58,942 nucleotides of DNA, taken from positions 97,045 through 155,986 of the forward strand of contig NZ_GG704782.1 of NCBI RefSeq assembly GCF_000160535.1, given 5' to 3'. A program made the translations under genes and the position numbers. The notes under the pieces were generated by a model that was not told the origin of the DNA, did no database searches, and was given only the letters and a program-made list of their open reading frames with translations. Each line of letters opens with the position of its first letter. The stretch's first letter is position 1. Source of the stretch: Hallella bergensis DSM 17361. Lineage in GTDB: Bacteria; Bacteroidota; Bacteroidia; Bacteroidales; Bacteroidaceae. Positions 18,068 to 27,185 of this stretch are shown piece by piece.

Positions 18068-18679
18068 TCATAAAATCATCCAGAAACCCATGACAACCCC
18101 CACGAGGAATCCCGTAACAACCTGAGTGAGGGAGTGTTGACGGAGAATCATACGACTGGTGCCCACCATTCCGGCTATGACCATGATGATGCAAAACCAC
18201 CACAGCGGATTAAACGAGAACAAGATTGAAAAGGCCAGCAGCGCTCCGGCAAACCCACCGATGCCTGCAGTGTGCGTGGATATTTTCCACCACACGTTGA
18301 TAATGGCGCAAACCACCTGAATCATGAGTGCAGCAACCAGGATGTTGGCCATGAATTGCGGGATACGCATGATGCTCATCAGATAGTAACAGGCAAAATA
18401 TGACAGTATGGCCACCACATAGGGTATCATGCGTCGCTCCTTCTGCCCTATCTCGATCGTAGACCATCCCTGGTACCTTCGGTATCCGTGGATGAGCAGC
18501 GTGGGCAGGAGAATGGTGAAAAAATAGACCATGGCGAGCACCATCAGCTTGTATTGCCAGGGCATCAAACTCATGTAACTGAAGACAAACAGCGCGATCA
18601 GTCCGACAAAAGGCAAATAAAACGGCGTGAAGATCATGCTCATCACCCGTGCTGCCAATATGATATTCTTTTCCTTCAT
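18068..18679 (-). CDS. PAP2-like integral membrane protein, degenerate active site
   Basis: The protein has 203 residues and six or so hydrophobic helices. The C-terminal half looks like the PAP2 phosphatase family: KISTHTAGIGGFAGA in the place of the PSGH motif and SRMILRQHSLTQVVTGFLVG in the place of SRxxxxxHxxxD. The usual Asp is replaced and the first motif is weak, so it may be inactive or specialised. PAP2 enzymes act on lipid phosphates such as undecaprenyl diphosphate or lipid A. It overlaps the end of rpoN by 4 bp, implying co-translation. Confidence 0.75.
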   Translation of the reverse strand: MKEKNIILAARVMSMIFTPFYLPFVGLIALFVFSYMSLMPWQYKLMVLAMVYFFTILLPTLLIHGYRRYQGWSTIEIGQKERRMIPYVVAILSYFACYYLMSIMRIPQFMANILVAALMIQVVCAIINVWWKISTHTAGIGGFAGALLAFSILFSFNPLWWFCIIMVIAGMVGTSRMILRQHSLTQVVTGFLVGVVMGFWMIL

Positions 18680-20217
18680 GGTCTGCTTTTGTGTCGATAT
18701 GTGCTGTCTTTCCGTAGTCTGGCCACCGGCAGTCCCAGCTGTTCGCGGTATTTGGCCACTGTGCGCCGTGCAATGGGGTAGCCCTTCTTCTTCAGTTCCC
18801 GGGCCAGGGCTTCGTCGCTGAATGGCATTTTCTTGTTTTCCTTCCTGACAAGTTCCTTAAGCACCATCTTGATCTTGCGTGTGGACAGTTCCTCACCGTC
18901 TTCCGTGACATAGCCGTCCGTGAAGAAAAATCGCAGGGGGAATGTGCCCCACGGGGTCTGTGCATACTTGATGTTGCTCACACGCGATATGGTTGATATG
19001 TCAAGCCCGGTCTTTTCAGCAATATCTTTCAGGATCATAGGCTTCAGATCGGCCTCGTCTCCATCTTGGAAAAATTTCTTTTGCCAGTTGATGATGGCCT
19101 TCATCGTTACATAAAGCGTATGGCGACGCTGTCTCACGGCCTCGATAAAGCCCTGTGCTTTCTCCACCTTTTGCTTGGCATAAAGCAGGGCTTCCTTCTC
19201 CTGGCGGTTCATCTGGTGCTTGCTGCTTCTGTATGTCTTCACCATGTCGCTGAACGATGGCGAAACCTTCAGTTCTGGAATGCGACCTCGGTTGATTGTG
19301 AAACTCACATGACCCTCCTCGTCTGTGTCGATCAGGAAGTCGGGTGTTATCTGCTGCGTGTTCCTGCCCAGCGTCTCACCCAGCGATGCTCCCGGTTTCG
19401 GGTTGAGCTTTCTGAGTTCCTCATGCACCACGTCCGCCTGTTCATGAGTGAGCTGCAATGCCTGTGCTATCCTGCCCCAGTGCTTCTTGGTGAACTCATC
19501 GTAGTACTGTTCCACCACCTCTCGCATCAATCGCGTCAGTTTGCTGTCCTGCCTGCGCTCGATTTGCAGCAGCAGGCATTCCTGCAGCGACCGTGCCCCG
19601 ATGCCGGGAGGGTCGAACGCTTGCAACCTGTGCAACACGTCTTCTATAAATTCTTCCGACACATCAATATTATGATAGATGGCCAATTCGTCAGAAATGG
19701 TATCGAGCGACTTTCTCAGCAGTCCGTCGTCATCGAGCGAACCGATGAGATATTCCATCACGCTACGCTGCTCTTCGGTCAGCACCAACACCCCCATCTG
19801 CTCCTTCAGCTTGTCGTAGAACGACCGGGTGTCGCCCCACACAATTTCCTCATAGTCGGCATCGGAGCCTCCCTGCGAGCCCGTGTAGCCAGCAGGCGCG
19901 GGCAACTCATCGTCACTTCCCAGATTCTCCAAGGCGTTGTTGAGTGCTTCCTCACGTTCCTCGCGCTCCGTCTTTTGCTCGTATGGTTCATCTTCCGGGT
20001 CAGAAAGCATTCCGTCTTCCCCGTCACGCTCCCTGCCGCTGTCGTCCGGATCGTCGCGCCGTTCTTCCAGGGCAGGATTATCGTCGAGCTCAGAGAGCAC
20101 ATTCTCCTCCAGTTCAGCCAATGGCATTTCGAGCAACTTCACCTGCAACATCTGTTGTTGCGATAGGCGTTGCCGCTGCACTTGCTGCTGTGTCTGGGTT
20201 TGAATTAATTTCTGTGC
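18676..20217 (-). CDS. rpoN: RNA polymerase sigma-54 factor
   Basis: The protein has 513 residues from MAQKLIQTQTQQQV. This start is chosen because it matches the family N-terminus and has AGAGG about 9 nt upstream; a frame to 20253 would overlap the upstream gene. The order is a glutamine-rich activator-interacting region I, an acidic region II (about 60-120), the core-binding domain, the HTH (about DISTISRVSNIKYAQTPWGT) and the C-terminal RpoN box ARRTVAKYREQLGLP. Sigma-54 needs an AAA+ activator to open promoters. No activator gene is in the window, so the regulon is unknown. Confidence 0.95.
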   Translation of the reverse strand, partial: AQKLIQTQTQQQVQRQRLSQQQMLQVKLLEMPLAELEENVLSELDDNPALEERRDDPDDSGRERDGEDGMLSDPEDEPYEQKTEREEREEALNNALENLGSDDELPAPAGYTGSQGGSDADYEEIVWGDTRSFYDKLKEQMGVLVLTEEQRSVMEYLIGSLDDDGLLRKSLDTISDELAIYHNIDVSEEFIEDVLHRLQAFDPPGIGARSLQECLLLQIERRQDSKLTRLMREVVEQYYDEFTKKHWGRIAQALQLTHEQADVVHEELRKLNPKPGASLGETLGRNTQQITPDFLIDTDEEGHVSFTINRGRIPELKVSPSFSDMVKTYRSSKHQMNRQEKEALLYAKQKVEKAQGFIEAVRQRRHTLYVTMKAIINWQKKFFQDGDEADLKPMILKDIAEKTGLDISTISRVSNIKYAQTPWGTFPLRFFFTDGYVTEDGEELSTRKIKMVLKELVRKENKKMPFSDEALARELKKKGYPIARRTVAKYREQLGLPVARLRKDSTYRHKSRP

Positions 20218-20243
20218 CATATCTGTCAGCCTCTTGTCGGCTG

Positions 20244-20900
20244 TTATTTCCAATAGTTCCTGAGTTGTGCGGCAAGTGCCGACAGGGTTTCGGGCGACTC
20301 ACTGCCAAACCTCTTCCATACATTCATGCATGCGTTGAGCAACGGGTGAATCATGATGTCGCCCTTGGTAAGCAGGGGGTCGCAAAAGCAAAACACTTCC
20401 ATCACCTCGGCAATTTCCTCCGGTGTGGATTTTATCTTCCTCGCCAAGTCTATAATCTCCGGTGTCTGTGGAACCATGGTGTCCGGAATGAGCCTGAAAT
20501 AAAGGTCGAGTATCATGATGAGCTTGATGGGCGAGAGCGATTCCTCTCCCCTGCTCGCGTCTATAGGCTTAAAATCTATCTCCCAAGATTCGTTCACTTC
20601 CACACCGGCATAGAATGACTCGAAGTTTCCAAATCCCTTCATCCGTCGCACCACACTGGTCGCGCGCGAGAGCTTTCTCGGACTGCGGGCATACGTGTCC
20701 CACAGCTGCTGTATGCGCGGCGTGTCGATCTGTCTGAGCTTGAACATCTGCCTGTAGAGAAAACTGGGTTCAATGTGCAGTTCAAGGGCAAGTTTCACAA
20801 GCTCCCTGCTGTACAGGGGCTTCACACCCTTCGGCCGTTTGAGATAGAGTTGCATGAGGAGTAGCCAATATTCATCATGCCACAGCGGATGATTTGCCAT
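20244..20900 (-). CDS. Conserved protein of unknown function upstream of rpoN
   Basis: The protein has 218 residues, starting at MANHPLWHDEYW. That ATG is preferred over a GTG at 20948 because the promoter at 20964-20995 would leave almost no leader for the GTG. It is largely helical with no signal peptide or membrane segment and no catalytic motif I recognise. RPKGVKPLYSRELVKLALEL and RQMFKLRQIDTPRIQQLW suggest a nucleic-acid or protein-binding helical domain, but that is a guess. The gene ends 27 bp before the rpoN start and is likely transcribed with rpoN. Confidence 0.7.
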   Translation of the reverse strand: MANHPLWHDEYWLLLMQLYLKRPKGVKPLYSRELVKLALELHIEPSFLYRQMFKLRQIDTPRIQQLWDTYARSPRKLSRATSVVRRMKGFGNFESFYAGVEVNESWEIDFKPIDASRGEESLSPIKLIMILDLYFRLIPDTMVPQTPEIIDLARKIKSTPEEIAEVMEVFCFCDPLLTKGDIMIHPLLNACMNVWKRFGSESPETLSALAAQLRNYWK

Positions 20901-20963
20901 AACGATTTGTTTCTTGAACGCTGCTGTCCCTTCGCCATTTATGGGCACAGGGATTTCTTTTGC

Positions 20964-20995
20964 AAATATACTATTTTACAAGATAACGGCCAAAT
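20964..20995 (-). promoter_or_regulatory. Promoter of the unknown gene-rpoN-PAP2 operon
   Basis: On the minus strand TTTG (20992-20995), a 20-bp spacer and TATATTTG (20964-20971) match the Bacteroidota consensus exactly. Transcription would start near 20957, about 57 nt before the ATG at 20900. Confidence 0.8.
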
Positions 20996-21884
20996 CATTA
21001 TTGGTTTTAATTTTATATTCAGAAAACCTTGCGTGCCAAGTGACCTTGGTCATGATGAAACCGTGAAACAAACTTCGTCTAAAAGCCAAAGAGTAGCAGT
21101 ATTCACGTACCTGCTACCAACAATCTACGCGGGAGCAATTGCATGTGTTGATTCTCTCTTCTTTGCCGATAGCACCATTCGTCTGCCTGTTCCCCCCTAA
21201 AAAAGATATATTATTAAGCAACAGTTTTGTTATTTTCCAAATTGTTCCAGTCCCGTCTCCACAAATGACAGGAAAAACAACATATCGGTGTTCACGATCT
21301 TGTGAAGTTCGCGAAAATCGTATCGAAAACAAAGCTATTGAAGTACGATAAAAATAAGACTTTATCAAACTGCGACAAAAAAGTGTAAAGTTTATTCTTT
21401 TACTAAAACATCTATTATTTATTCTAAACCATAATAAATAAAGGGTATTTAAAATTTTTATTGTTTTTATATGATGGTTATTTATCAAATATATTCAAAG
21501 GTTTATAACAATCTCCCTTTTTGTCGCACCAAGAGAGTAGGGTAGAACAGTCGTTTTTAAAATATTGACATCAAGAAGTCCTTAAACGGGCAGGAAAAAA
21601 TCGATTTTGACGAGGAATCTCAGGGTAAAATAGATAAAAAGAAAGCACGACAAACGTGATCTCATATAATGGTAGCACCTGCCTGAAACCTGCTACTAAA
21701 CAACAAGATTTTGATGAGTCGATGACAAGGAGAACATCCCCTTGTCCCGCGATAAAAATTCTTATCTGAGACGACGCTAAAAGAGTCAAACGGCCCACCA
21801 TTGCAAACGGCCTGTTTCAATAAATCATACGAAGCAGAACCAACCCCATAGAATTGTCAGAAAAACTTCACTTAAACCGTGCAC
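20996..21884. other. Long noncoding stretch with two GTAGCA/TGCTAC dyads
   Basis: No convincing gene is here. Short frames (for example 21114-21488 and 21571-21801, minus strand) lack recognisable motifs. Two imperfect hairpins share arms: GTAGCAG...CTGCTAC at 21092-21117 and GTAGCA...TGCTAC at 21670-21695. The segment between them is AT-rich. No transposase, tRNA or target-site duplication was seen. It leads into repeat element B. Confidence 0.5.
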
Positions 21885-22230
21885 TCGTTTTTGATCGTTC
21901 TGGAAATTTAATAGTTGTCGTTTGTCAAAGATTAATCATGCATACCACAACAAAATTCTGACCGTCCTGCGATAAGGCTCTTTTCGCACCATGGTTAAGC
22001 TTCAACCACCTCGTGTTGACACCTGCGTCATCGCTCGATTCGAGCTTAGTCGCGTAACCGATAAGCCCTAATCGCAGCCCTATTGTGCAAGCAACATCAC
22101 ATCACTTTGTGTTAAAACCCATAACTCCCTATAGATGAAGGAATAACCAAAACACCTCAAATTTCGCGTATTTCGACACTATGATTTTTAATTTTCAAAT
22201 TCGCGAATTATACAGCAGTGTTTGTCAAGA
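21885..22230 (+). repeat. Dispersed ~340-bp element, copy B, with five 22-bp units
   Basis: Five contiguous 22-bp units lie at 21968-21989, 21990-22011, 22012-22033, 22034-22055 and 22056-22077, then the flank-like CCCTATTGTGCAAGC (22078-22092). The right end TTCGCGAATTATACAGCAGT and TGTTTGTCAAGA is at about 22200-22230. The left block is poorly conserved in this copy, so the left boundary is set by the length of the other copies. It lies between two genes on the same strand. Confidence 0.7.
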
Positions 22231-22362
22231 TTTGTACAGCCCATTTCCCGTTCCTCCATTACCCAGGAAATAAAAAGCAGGAATATTCACAACCGTGTGG
22301 TTAGACTTCCATTTCAACAGTTGTGATTTATGCAATCGGTGCTGTAGTTGATTGATACAAAC

Positions 22363-23409
22363 TTATTTGAGGTGGTTTTCCACCCGTTCCACAATCGTTT
22401 CGGGACTGATGTTGAACAGGCAGGCATAGTCTTTGCGGATGCAGTCTTTTTTACCAAAGATGGAACAGGGACGGCAGGAAAGGTCGATCTGAACGGCATT
22501 TTCGGCAGGTTGGTTCCAGCCCATAAAACCGGCGTATGGGTGGGTGGCGCCCCAAATGCTCACGACGGGTGTGCCCACGAGCGATGCAAGGTGCATGTTG
22601 GCACTGTCCATGGAAACCATGACATCGAGATTTTTCATGAGAATAAGCTCCTGGTTGAGCCCATTCAGCAGGGACGATGCATTGATACAGTTGGCATGTT
22701 GAGCCGTAATGGAGTTGATGGTTTGCATTTCCCTGTCACCTCCTCCGAACAGAAATATGCGGCAAGAGGGATGTTTGGCAGATATTTGCTCGATGACTTT
22801 GATCATCAATTCCAGTGGATAGGTTTTGGGGCGATGGGCTGCAAAGGGTGCAATTCCGATCCATTGCTGGAATATTTTTTTCTCTCCGATGGCTTCGGGC
22901 AGTTGTCGGAGCGTGGCTTTGTTACTGTTGAAGATCGAGGTGAAATCGAGTGTGACTGGATATCCCAAATCCTCGAACACTTGGGCATAATTCTCAAAGG
23001 CGGTGGGCAGGGGCTTGAGCACCTTGTTTTTGATGGCCGTGAGCTGCTTGCGCTGCTGTCTGTGCTTGTTGAGATGGGCTACTCGGCATTGGTCAATGTT
23101 AAATAGCATGCGCAAATAATTGGTGCGAAGCACATTGTGCAAGTCGGCCACGGCAGTGAAATTCTTGGCTTTGAGCCGTCGGTAGAGTGCGTTCAAGCCC
23201 TTGATACCATGATATTCATGGTGGGTATCAGCCCCCATAAAACTCACGTTGGGGGCCAGGTTCTCGAAGAAGGGCCGTGCAAACGGCCGCGAGAGCATGG
23301 TGAATCTCACGTGAGGATATTGTTTGGCAACAGAATACAAAACAGGTACTGTCATGGCAACATCGCCCATGGCAGAGAACCTAATAACCAGTATGTGTTC
23401 TGTTTTCAT
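22363..23409 (-). CDS. Glycosyltransferase family 9 (heptosyltransferase-like)
   Basis: The protein has 348 residues. The N-terminal VIRFSAMGDVAMTVPVLYSV is the hallmark of GT9. The nucleotide-sugar site lies in the C-terminal half, with VSMDSANMHLASLVGTPVVS and IWGATHP. GT9 proteins add heptose or similar sugars to the LPS inner core at the cytoplasmic face. The acceptor is unknown. The DUF4254 gene, a frequent companion in Bacteroidota, is directly upstream, 27 bp away, on the same strand. Confidence 0.9.
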   Translation of the reverse strand: MKTEHILVIRFSAMGDVAMTVPVLYSVAKQYPHVRFTMLSRPFARPFFENLAPNVSFMGADTHHEYHGIKGLNALYRRLKAKNFTAVADLHNVLRTNYLRMLFNIDQCRVAHLNKHRQQRKQLTAIKNKVLKPLPTAFENYAQVFEDLGYPVTLDFTSIFNSNKATLRQLPEAIGEKKIFQQWIGIAPFAAHRPKTYPLELMIKVIEQISAKHPSCRIFLFGGGDREMQTINSITAQHANCINASSLLNGLNQELILMKNLDVMVSMDSANMHLASLVGTPVVSIWGATHPYAGFMGWNQPAENAVQIDLSCRPCSIFGKKDCIRKDYACLFNISPETIVERVENHLK

Positions 23410-23436
23410 AGGAAGGAAGCAGGAAGGAGGTGTAGG

Positions 23437-24042
23437 CTATTTCTTCTTGTACAACACGGGGTTGGTGCTTGGGTCGTTATACATCTTCATCTGACGATAC
23501 ACCTTCATGTACTTTTTCCCGCCTTCAATGTCTTCCAGCAATTGATCGATGGCCAAACTGAGGTCTTTCTGCTGTTCAAGCAAGATACTGAGCTTGTCTG
23601 CACACATTTGCTTGTGGTCGTCACTGGCATCTTTCCGGTCTACCTGCTCGCGCATGTGGTAGATTTTCAGAGCCAGAATAGACAGGCGATCGACGGCCCA
23701 TGCCGGGCTCTCAGTGTTGAGTCGGGCATTGTCAAGGGGTTTGGTGTCAGAATATTTCTGATGGAAATAGGAGTCGATTTGCTCCACAAGGTCAGTGCGA
23801 TCCTGGTTGGATCGGTCAATGCGACGTTTCAGACCAAGGGCGTCCGAGGGGTTGATGTGTGGGTCGCGAATAATGTCTTCGAGATGCCATTGCACCGTAT
23901 CTATCCAGCATTTGAGATATAAGCGATTCTCAATGGTGTCGCGCTTATATGGATTGTTGATAGGAGTGTCAATGTTGTCGGTCATGTGATAATCGTCAAT
24001 CGCTTGATTGAAGATCTCATTGCATAGCTTTGTAAATGACAT
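23437..24042 (-). CDS. DUF4254 domain-containing protein
   Basis: The protein has 201 residues from MSFTKLCNEIFNQ. An earlier Met at 24129 is rejected because a clear promoter box lies between the two starts. The protein is helical, with no signal peptide, and matches the DUF4254 layout (VDRLSILALKIYHMREQVDR in the middle). Its repeated co-occurrence with GT9 in Bacteroidota suggests a role in LPS core assembly. No biochemical function is known to me. Confidence 0.82.
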   Translation of the reverse strand: MSFTKLCNEIFNQAIDDYHMTDNIDTPINNPYKRDTIENRLYLKCWIDTVQWHLEDIIRDPHINPSDALGLKRRIDRSNQDRTDLVEQIDSYFHQKYSDTKPLDNARLNTESPAWAVDRLSILALKIYHMREQVDRKDASDDHKQMCADKLSILLEQQKDLSLAIDQLLEDIEGGKKYMKVYRQMKMYNDPSTNPVLYKKK

Positions 24043-24063
24043 TTTTAGGTTTTTTGATTTGTG

Positions 24064-24095
24064 CAAAGTTACCAAATGATTTCCACATAAACAAC
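24064..24095 (-). promoter_or_regulatory. Promoter of the DUF4254-GT9 operon
   Basis: On the minus strand GTTG (24092-24095), a 20-bp spacer and TAACTTTG (24064-24071) match the Bacteroidota pattern with one -33 mismatch. Confidence 0.65.
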
Positions 24096-24176
24096 ATATT
24101 GTCACATAAAAAGGTGTTAAAATATGCACAGTGATGGGGTGTTTGTGCAGTGAATTGGCATTTTTAAACGAAATTA

Positions 24177-24208
24177 TTTGTTTAATTGAATAAAAAGTTG
24201 TTTCTTTG
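24177..24208 (+). promoter_or_regulatory. Promoter of acpP
   Basis: TTTG (24177-24180), a 20-bp spacer and TTTCTTTG (24201-24208) fit the Bacteroidota promoter with one mismatch. The leader of about 37 nt ends with AAAAAGG, about 7 nt before the acpP ATG, an unusually good ribosome-binding site for this phylum. Confidence 0.65.
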
Positions 24209-24251
24209 CAGCCGTTTTGTAGATTTAAATTAATTATAAAAAGGTAGAATC

Positions 24252-24488
24252 ATGTCAGAAATTGAATCAAAAGTAAAGGCAATTATTGTAGATAAGCTTG
24301 GTGTTGATGAGTCAGAGGTTAAATCTGAAGCAAGTTTCACCAACGACCTTGGTGCAGATTCCTTGGACACTGTAGAGCTGATCATGGAGTTTGAGAAGGA
24401 ATTTGGTATCTCTATTCCTGATGACAAGGCTGAGACAATTCAGACTGTTCAGGATGCCATCAACTACATTCAAGAGAACGCTAAATAA
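24252..24488 (+). CDS. acpP: Acyl carrier protein
   Basis: The protein has 78 residues and is acidic. The phosphopantetheine-accepting serine is Ser37 in the motif [13 protein letters not shown] carries the growing fatty acyl chain in the cytosol. The next gene is fabF, with which it is functionally paired, but a strong hairpin and a 260-bp leader lie between them. Its partners for lipid A acylation (an LpxL-like gene at 54-55 kb) are also in the window. Confidence 0.97.
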   Translation: MSEIESKVKAIIVDKLGVDESEVKSEASFTNDLGADSLDTVELIMEFEKEFGISIPDDKAETIQTVQDAINYIQENAK

Positions 24489-24498
24489 ATTGGGCGTC

Positions 24499-24534
24499 AA
24501 ATGTTTAGCGTTTTTATCCAAACGCTAAACATTT
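24499..24534. terminator. 15-bp hairpin after acpP, possible attenuator
   Basis: AAATGTTTAGCGTTT (24499-24513) and AAACGCTAAACATTT (24520-24534) form a perfect 15-bp stem with a 6-nt loop, 10 nt after the acpP stop. No T-tract follows, so it may be an RNA processing or partial-termination site that sets a high acpP to fabF ratio. Confidence 0.6.
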
Positions 24535-24541
24535 GTAATTC

Positions 24542-24749
24542 GGGTGACTTGAACACAACCAGTCACCGACAAGGAATATTTAACAATAGGGGTGACGTCT
24601 TGTCATCTTTCGGTTTTGTTTTGATGCAAGCTGTAAGCGCACCTTGCCGTGTAGCCTATGACGTTCTCTCGTTTGCTTGCGTTATGTTTAAAAACCAAGT
24701 TTAGAATCTGCCAAGGCATTTTTACAGACCCCACCTTAATAAATTTTCA
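24542..24749 (+). other. Leader region of fabF with a small stem-loop
   Basis: No gene is seen here. GGTGAC (24543-24548) pairs with GTCACC (24562-24567) around 13 nt, and the GGTGAC word recurs near 24591. This may be a structured leader, but no known riboswitch was recognised. Confidence 0.35.
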
Positions 24750-26012
24750 ATGGAATTAAACAGAGTAGTAGTAACTGGACTTGGTGCCGTTACCCCGGTT
24801 GGCAATACACCTGAAGAGATGTGGAAGAACCTGTTGGCCGGAAAGAGTGGTGCAGCCCCTATTACTTCCTTCGATACAACCAACTTCAAGACTACTTTTG
24901 CATGTGAGGTGAAAGACTTGAACGTCAATGATTTCATTGACCGCAAGGAGTCTCGTAAGATGGATCGATGCACACAGTTGGCTATGATCAGTGCCATGCA
25001 GGGTGTGAAAGATTCCGGCATTGATCTGGAGAAGGAGGACAAGAACCGCATTGGCGTTGTCTATGGCATTGGCATTGGTGGTATCAAGACCTTTCAGGAT
25101 GAAGTGATGTATTATGGGAAGCATGCTGAGGACGGACCGAAGTTCAATCCCTTCTTCATCCCCAAGATGATTGCAGATATTGCAGCCGGACAGATTAGTA
25201 TTCACTTCGGATTTCACGGACCCAACTATGTCACGACCAGTGCCTGCGCATCTTCAAGCCATGCCTTGGCCGATGCCTTCAACTTGTTGCGTCTTGGCAA
25301 GGCCGACGTTATTGTGTCCGGCGGTGCCGAGGCAGCAATTTGCAACTGTGGTGTAGGCGGATTCAACGCCATGCATGCCCTTTCAACCCGCAACGACGAT
25401 CCCGAAGGCGCCTGCCGTCCGTTCAGTGCCAGCCGCGATGGATTTGTGATGGGCGAGGGGGCTGGTTGTCTGGTTCTCGAAACTCTGGAGCATGCCAAGG
25501 CACGCGGTGCGAAGATCTATGCTGAGATGGTCGGCGAGGGTATGAGTGCGGATGCCCATCATATCACCGCTTCTCATCCGGAGGGACTCGGTGCCAAACT
25601 GGTGATGTCTTCTGCGCTCGATGATTCTGGCCTGTCGGTAGAGGACATCGATTATATCAATGTTCACGGCACATCCACTCCGGTGGGTGATATTTCTGAA
25701 GCCAAGGCCATCAAGGATTTGTTTGGTGAGCAGGCTTATAAGCTCAATATCAGCTCTACAAAGAGTATGACCGGTCACTTGCTTGGTGCTGCTGGTGCGA
25801 TAGAGGCCATGGTATGTGTGTTGAGTGTTCAAAACAATATCATTCCCCCTACAATCAATCACGCAGAGGACGATAAGGATCCCGAGATTGACTATAATTT
25901 GAACTTCACCTTCAACAAGGCGCAGAAGCGTGAAGTGCGTGCTGCTCTGTCGAATACATTCGGTTTCGGCGGCCACAACGCGTGTGTAATCTTTAAAAAG
26001 TATGCTGAATAA
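24750..26012 (+). CDS. fabF: Beta-ketoacyl-ACP synthase II
   Basis: The protein has 420 residues, the usual length. The Cys-His-His triad is visible: Cys166 in TTSACASSS, His306 in NVHGTSTP and His343 in MTGHLLGAAGA. It extends acyl-ACP with malonyl-ACP in fatty acid synthesis and, in E. coli, is important for cis-vaccenate at low temperature. It follows acpP and overlaps rnc by 11 bp. Confidence 0.97.
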   Translation: MELNRVVVTGLGAVTPVGNTPEEMWKNLLAGKSGAAPITSFDTTNFKTTFACEVKDLNVNDFIDRKESRKMDRCTQLAMISAMQGVKDSGIDLEKEDKNRIGVVYGIGIGGIKTFQDEVMYYGKHAEDGPKFNPFFIPKMIADIAAGQISIHFGFHGPNYVTTSACASSSHALADAFNLLRLGKADVIVSGGAEAAICNCGVGGFNAMHALSTRNDDPEGACRPFSASRDGFVMGEGAGCLVLETLEHAKARGAKIYAEMVGEGMSADAHHITASHPEGLGAKLVMSSALDDSGLSVEDIDYINVHGTSTPVGDISEAKAIKDLFGEQAYKLNISSTKSMTGHLLGAAGAIEAMVCVLSVQNNIIPPTINHAEDDKDPEIDYNLNFTFNKAQKREVRAALSNTFGFGGHNACVIFKKYAE

Positions 26013-27102
26013 GTTAAGTATGCTTGGTAACTTATTTGATAGAATGAGGCTCCCTTTCCGCAAGGATAAGGAGCTTTGTTTTTCTTTGTATCGTATCATC
26101 GGTTTTTATCCACACGATATCAGCCATTACAAGATGGCCCTGCTGCATAAAAGCGTGACGCAGCACAACAAGATGGGTAAGCGTGTCAACAACGAGCGGC
26201 TTGAGTTTCTCGGCGATGCCATACTGGATGCTGCGGTGGGAGACATCGTTTACCGTCATTTTCCCGGAAAAAAAGAGGGATTTCTAACCAACACCCGCTC
26301 CAAACTTGTGCAGCGAGATACGCTCAATAAGCTGGCCAAGGAATTGGGAATCAACGATTTAATATTATCCAACGGATGTTCCTCCTCACATAACAGCTAT
26401 ATGGGGGGCAATGCTTTCGAGGCCCTTGTGGGAGCCATATACCTTGATCGGGGTTACGATGCGTGCATGCACTTCCTGAAAAAACGCATCCTTGCACAGA
26501 TGATCAACATCGACAAGATGGCCTACAAGGAAGTGAACTTCAAAAGCAAACTCATTGAATGGAGTCAGAAAAACCATATCAAAATGGATTTTGAACTCCT
26601 GAAGGAGGACAAGGACAAGAACGGAAGTCCAACGTTCTCTTATCGGGTGATGCTCGAGGGCATTGCCGGATGCGAGGGAACAGGATTCTCGAAGAAAGAA
26701 AGCCAGCAGAAAGCATGCAAGGAAACTTTAAAAAGACTGAGACACGAACCCCGGTTTATTGACAAGGTTTTTGCAGCCAAGACCAGCCGTACCCAAATGG
26801 AGGAAGAACCGGTGGAGACACCTCCGGAAACCGATGAGCCGAAAGATTTCCTCATCATTGCCGACTCCACCCGAGAAGATGAATCCAAACATCCAACTGT
26901 TTTTCAGGAAGAGGTTTATACAGAGGACGAAAGCGTTCGGGAAAACACTGATAACGAGGCCGACAACGACACCGAGTTTTCCGAAGAAGAGACTGACCTG
27001 AAACTTGAAAACAAGCGTGAAGATGACCCGGACCGCATCATCGAACTCGCTGAAAACATAGCCTTTTCGGAGGGAGAAAACAAATTGGAAGCAGGAAGAT
27101 AG
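26002..27102 (+). CDS. rnc: Ribonuclease III with an acidic C-terminal extension
   Basis: The protein has 366 residues, longer than the ~226 of E. coli. The signature NERLEFLGDAIL is at about 64-75, with a second acidic catalytic residue (about Glu140) in GNAFEALVGAIYLDRGYD. A double-stranded RNA binding domain spans about 175-250. The remaining ~115 residues are acidic, low in order and without a known domain. It processes rRNA and other double-stranded RNA. The start overlaps fabF by 11 bp, so the two are co-translated. Confidence 0.94.
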   Translation: MLNKLSMLGNLFDRMRLPFRKDKELCFSLYRIIGFYPHDISHYKMALLHKSVTQHNKMGKRVNNERLEFLGDAILDAAVGDIVYRHFPGKKEGFLTNTRSKLVQRDTLNKLAKELGINDLILSNGCSSSHNSYMGGNAFEALVGAIYLDRGYDACMHFLKKRILAQMINIDKMAYKEVNFKSKLIEWSQKNHIKMDFELLKEDKDKNGSPTFSYRVMLEGIAGCEGTGFSKKESQQKACKETLKRLRHEPRFIDKVFAAKTSRTQMEEEPVETPPETDEPKDFLIIADSTREDESKHPTVFQEEVYTEDESVRENTDNEADNDTEFSEEETDLKLENKREDDPDRIIELAENIAFSEGENKLEAGR

Positions 27103-27151
27103 GATTTGTCTTAAAATAACTAAATTATGATTCATTGTCAATAATTTAGGG

Positions 27152-27159
27152 TAGTTTTG
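27152..27159 (+). promoter_or_regulatory. Probable -7 box for the GH3-like gene
   Basis: TAGTTTTG matches TAnnTTTG and sits 26 bp before the start codon. No convincing -33 box is present. Confidence 0.5.
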
Positions 27160-27185
27160 CATATTAAACTGATAGACTATGCATT

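Noticed and set aside
21114..21801. Short minus-strand frames in the 1.4-kb gap
   Set aside because: No ribosome-binding site, motif or conserved pattern was visible; they may be chance frames in AT-rich DNA.
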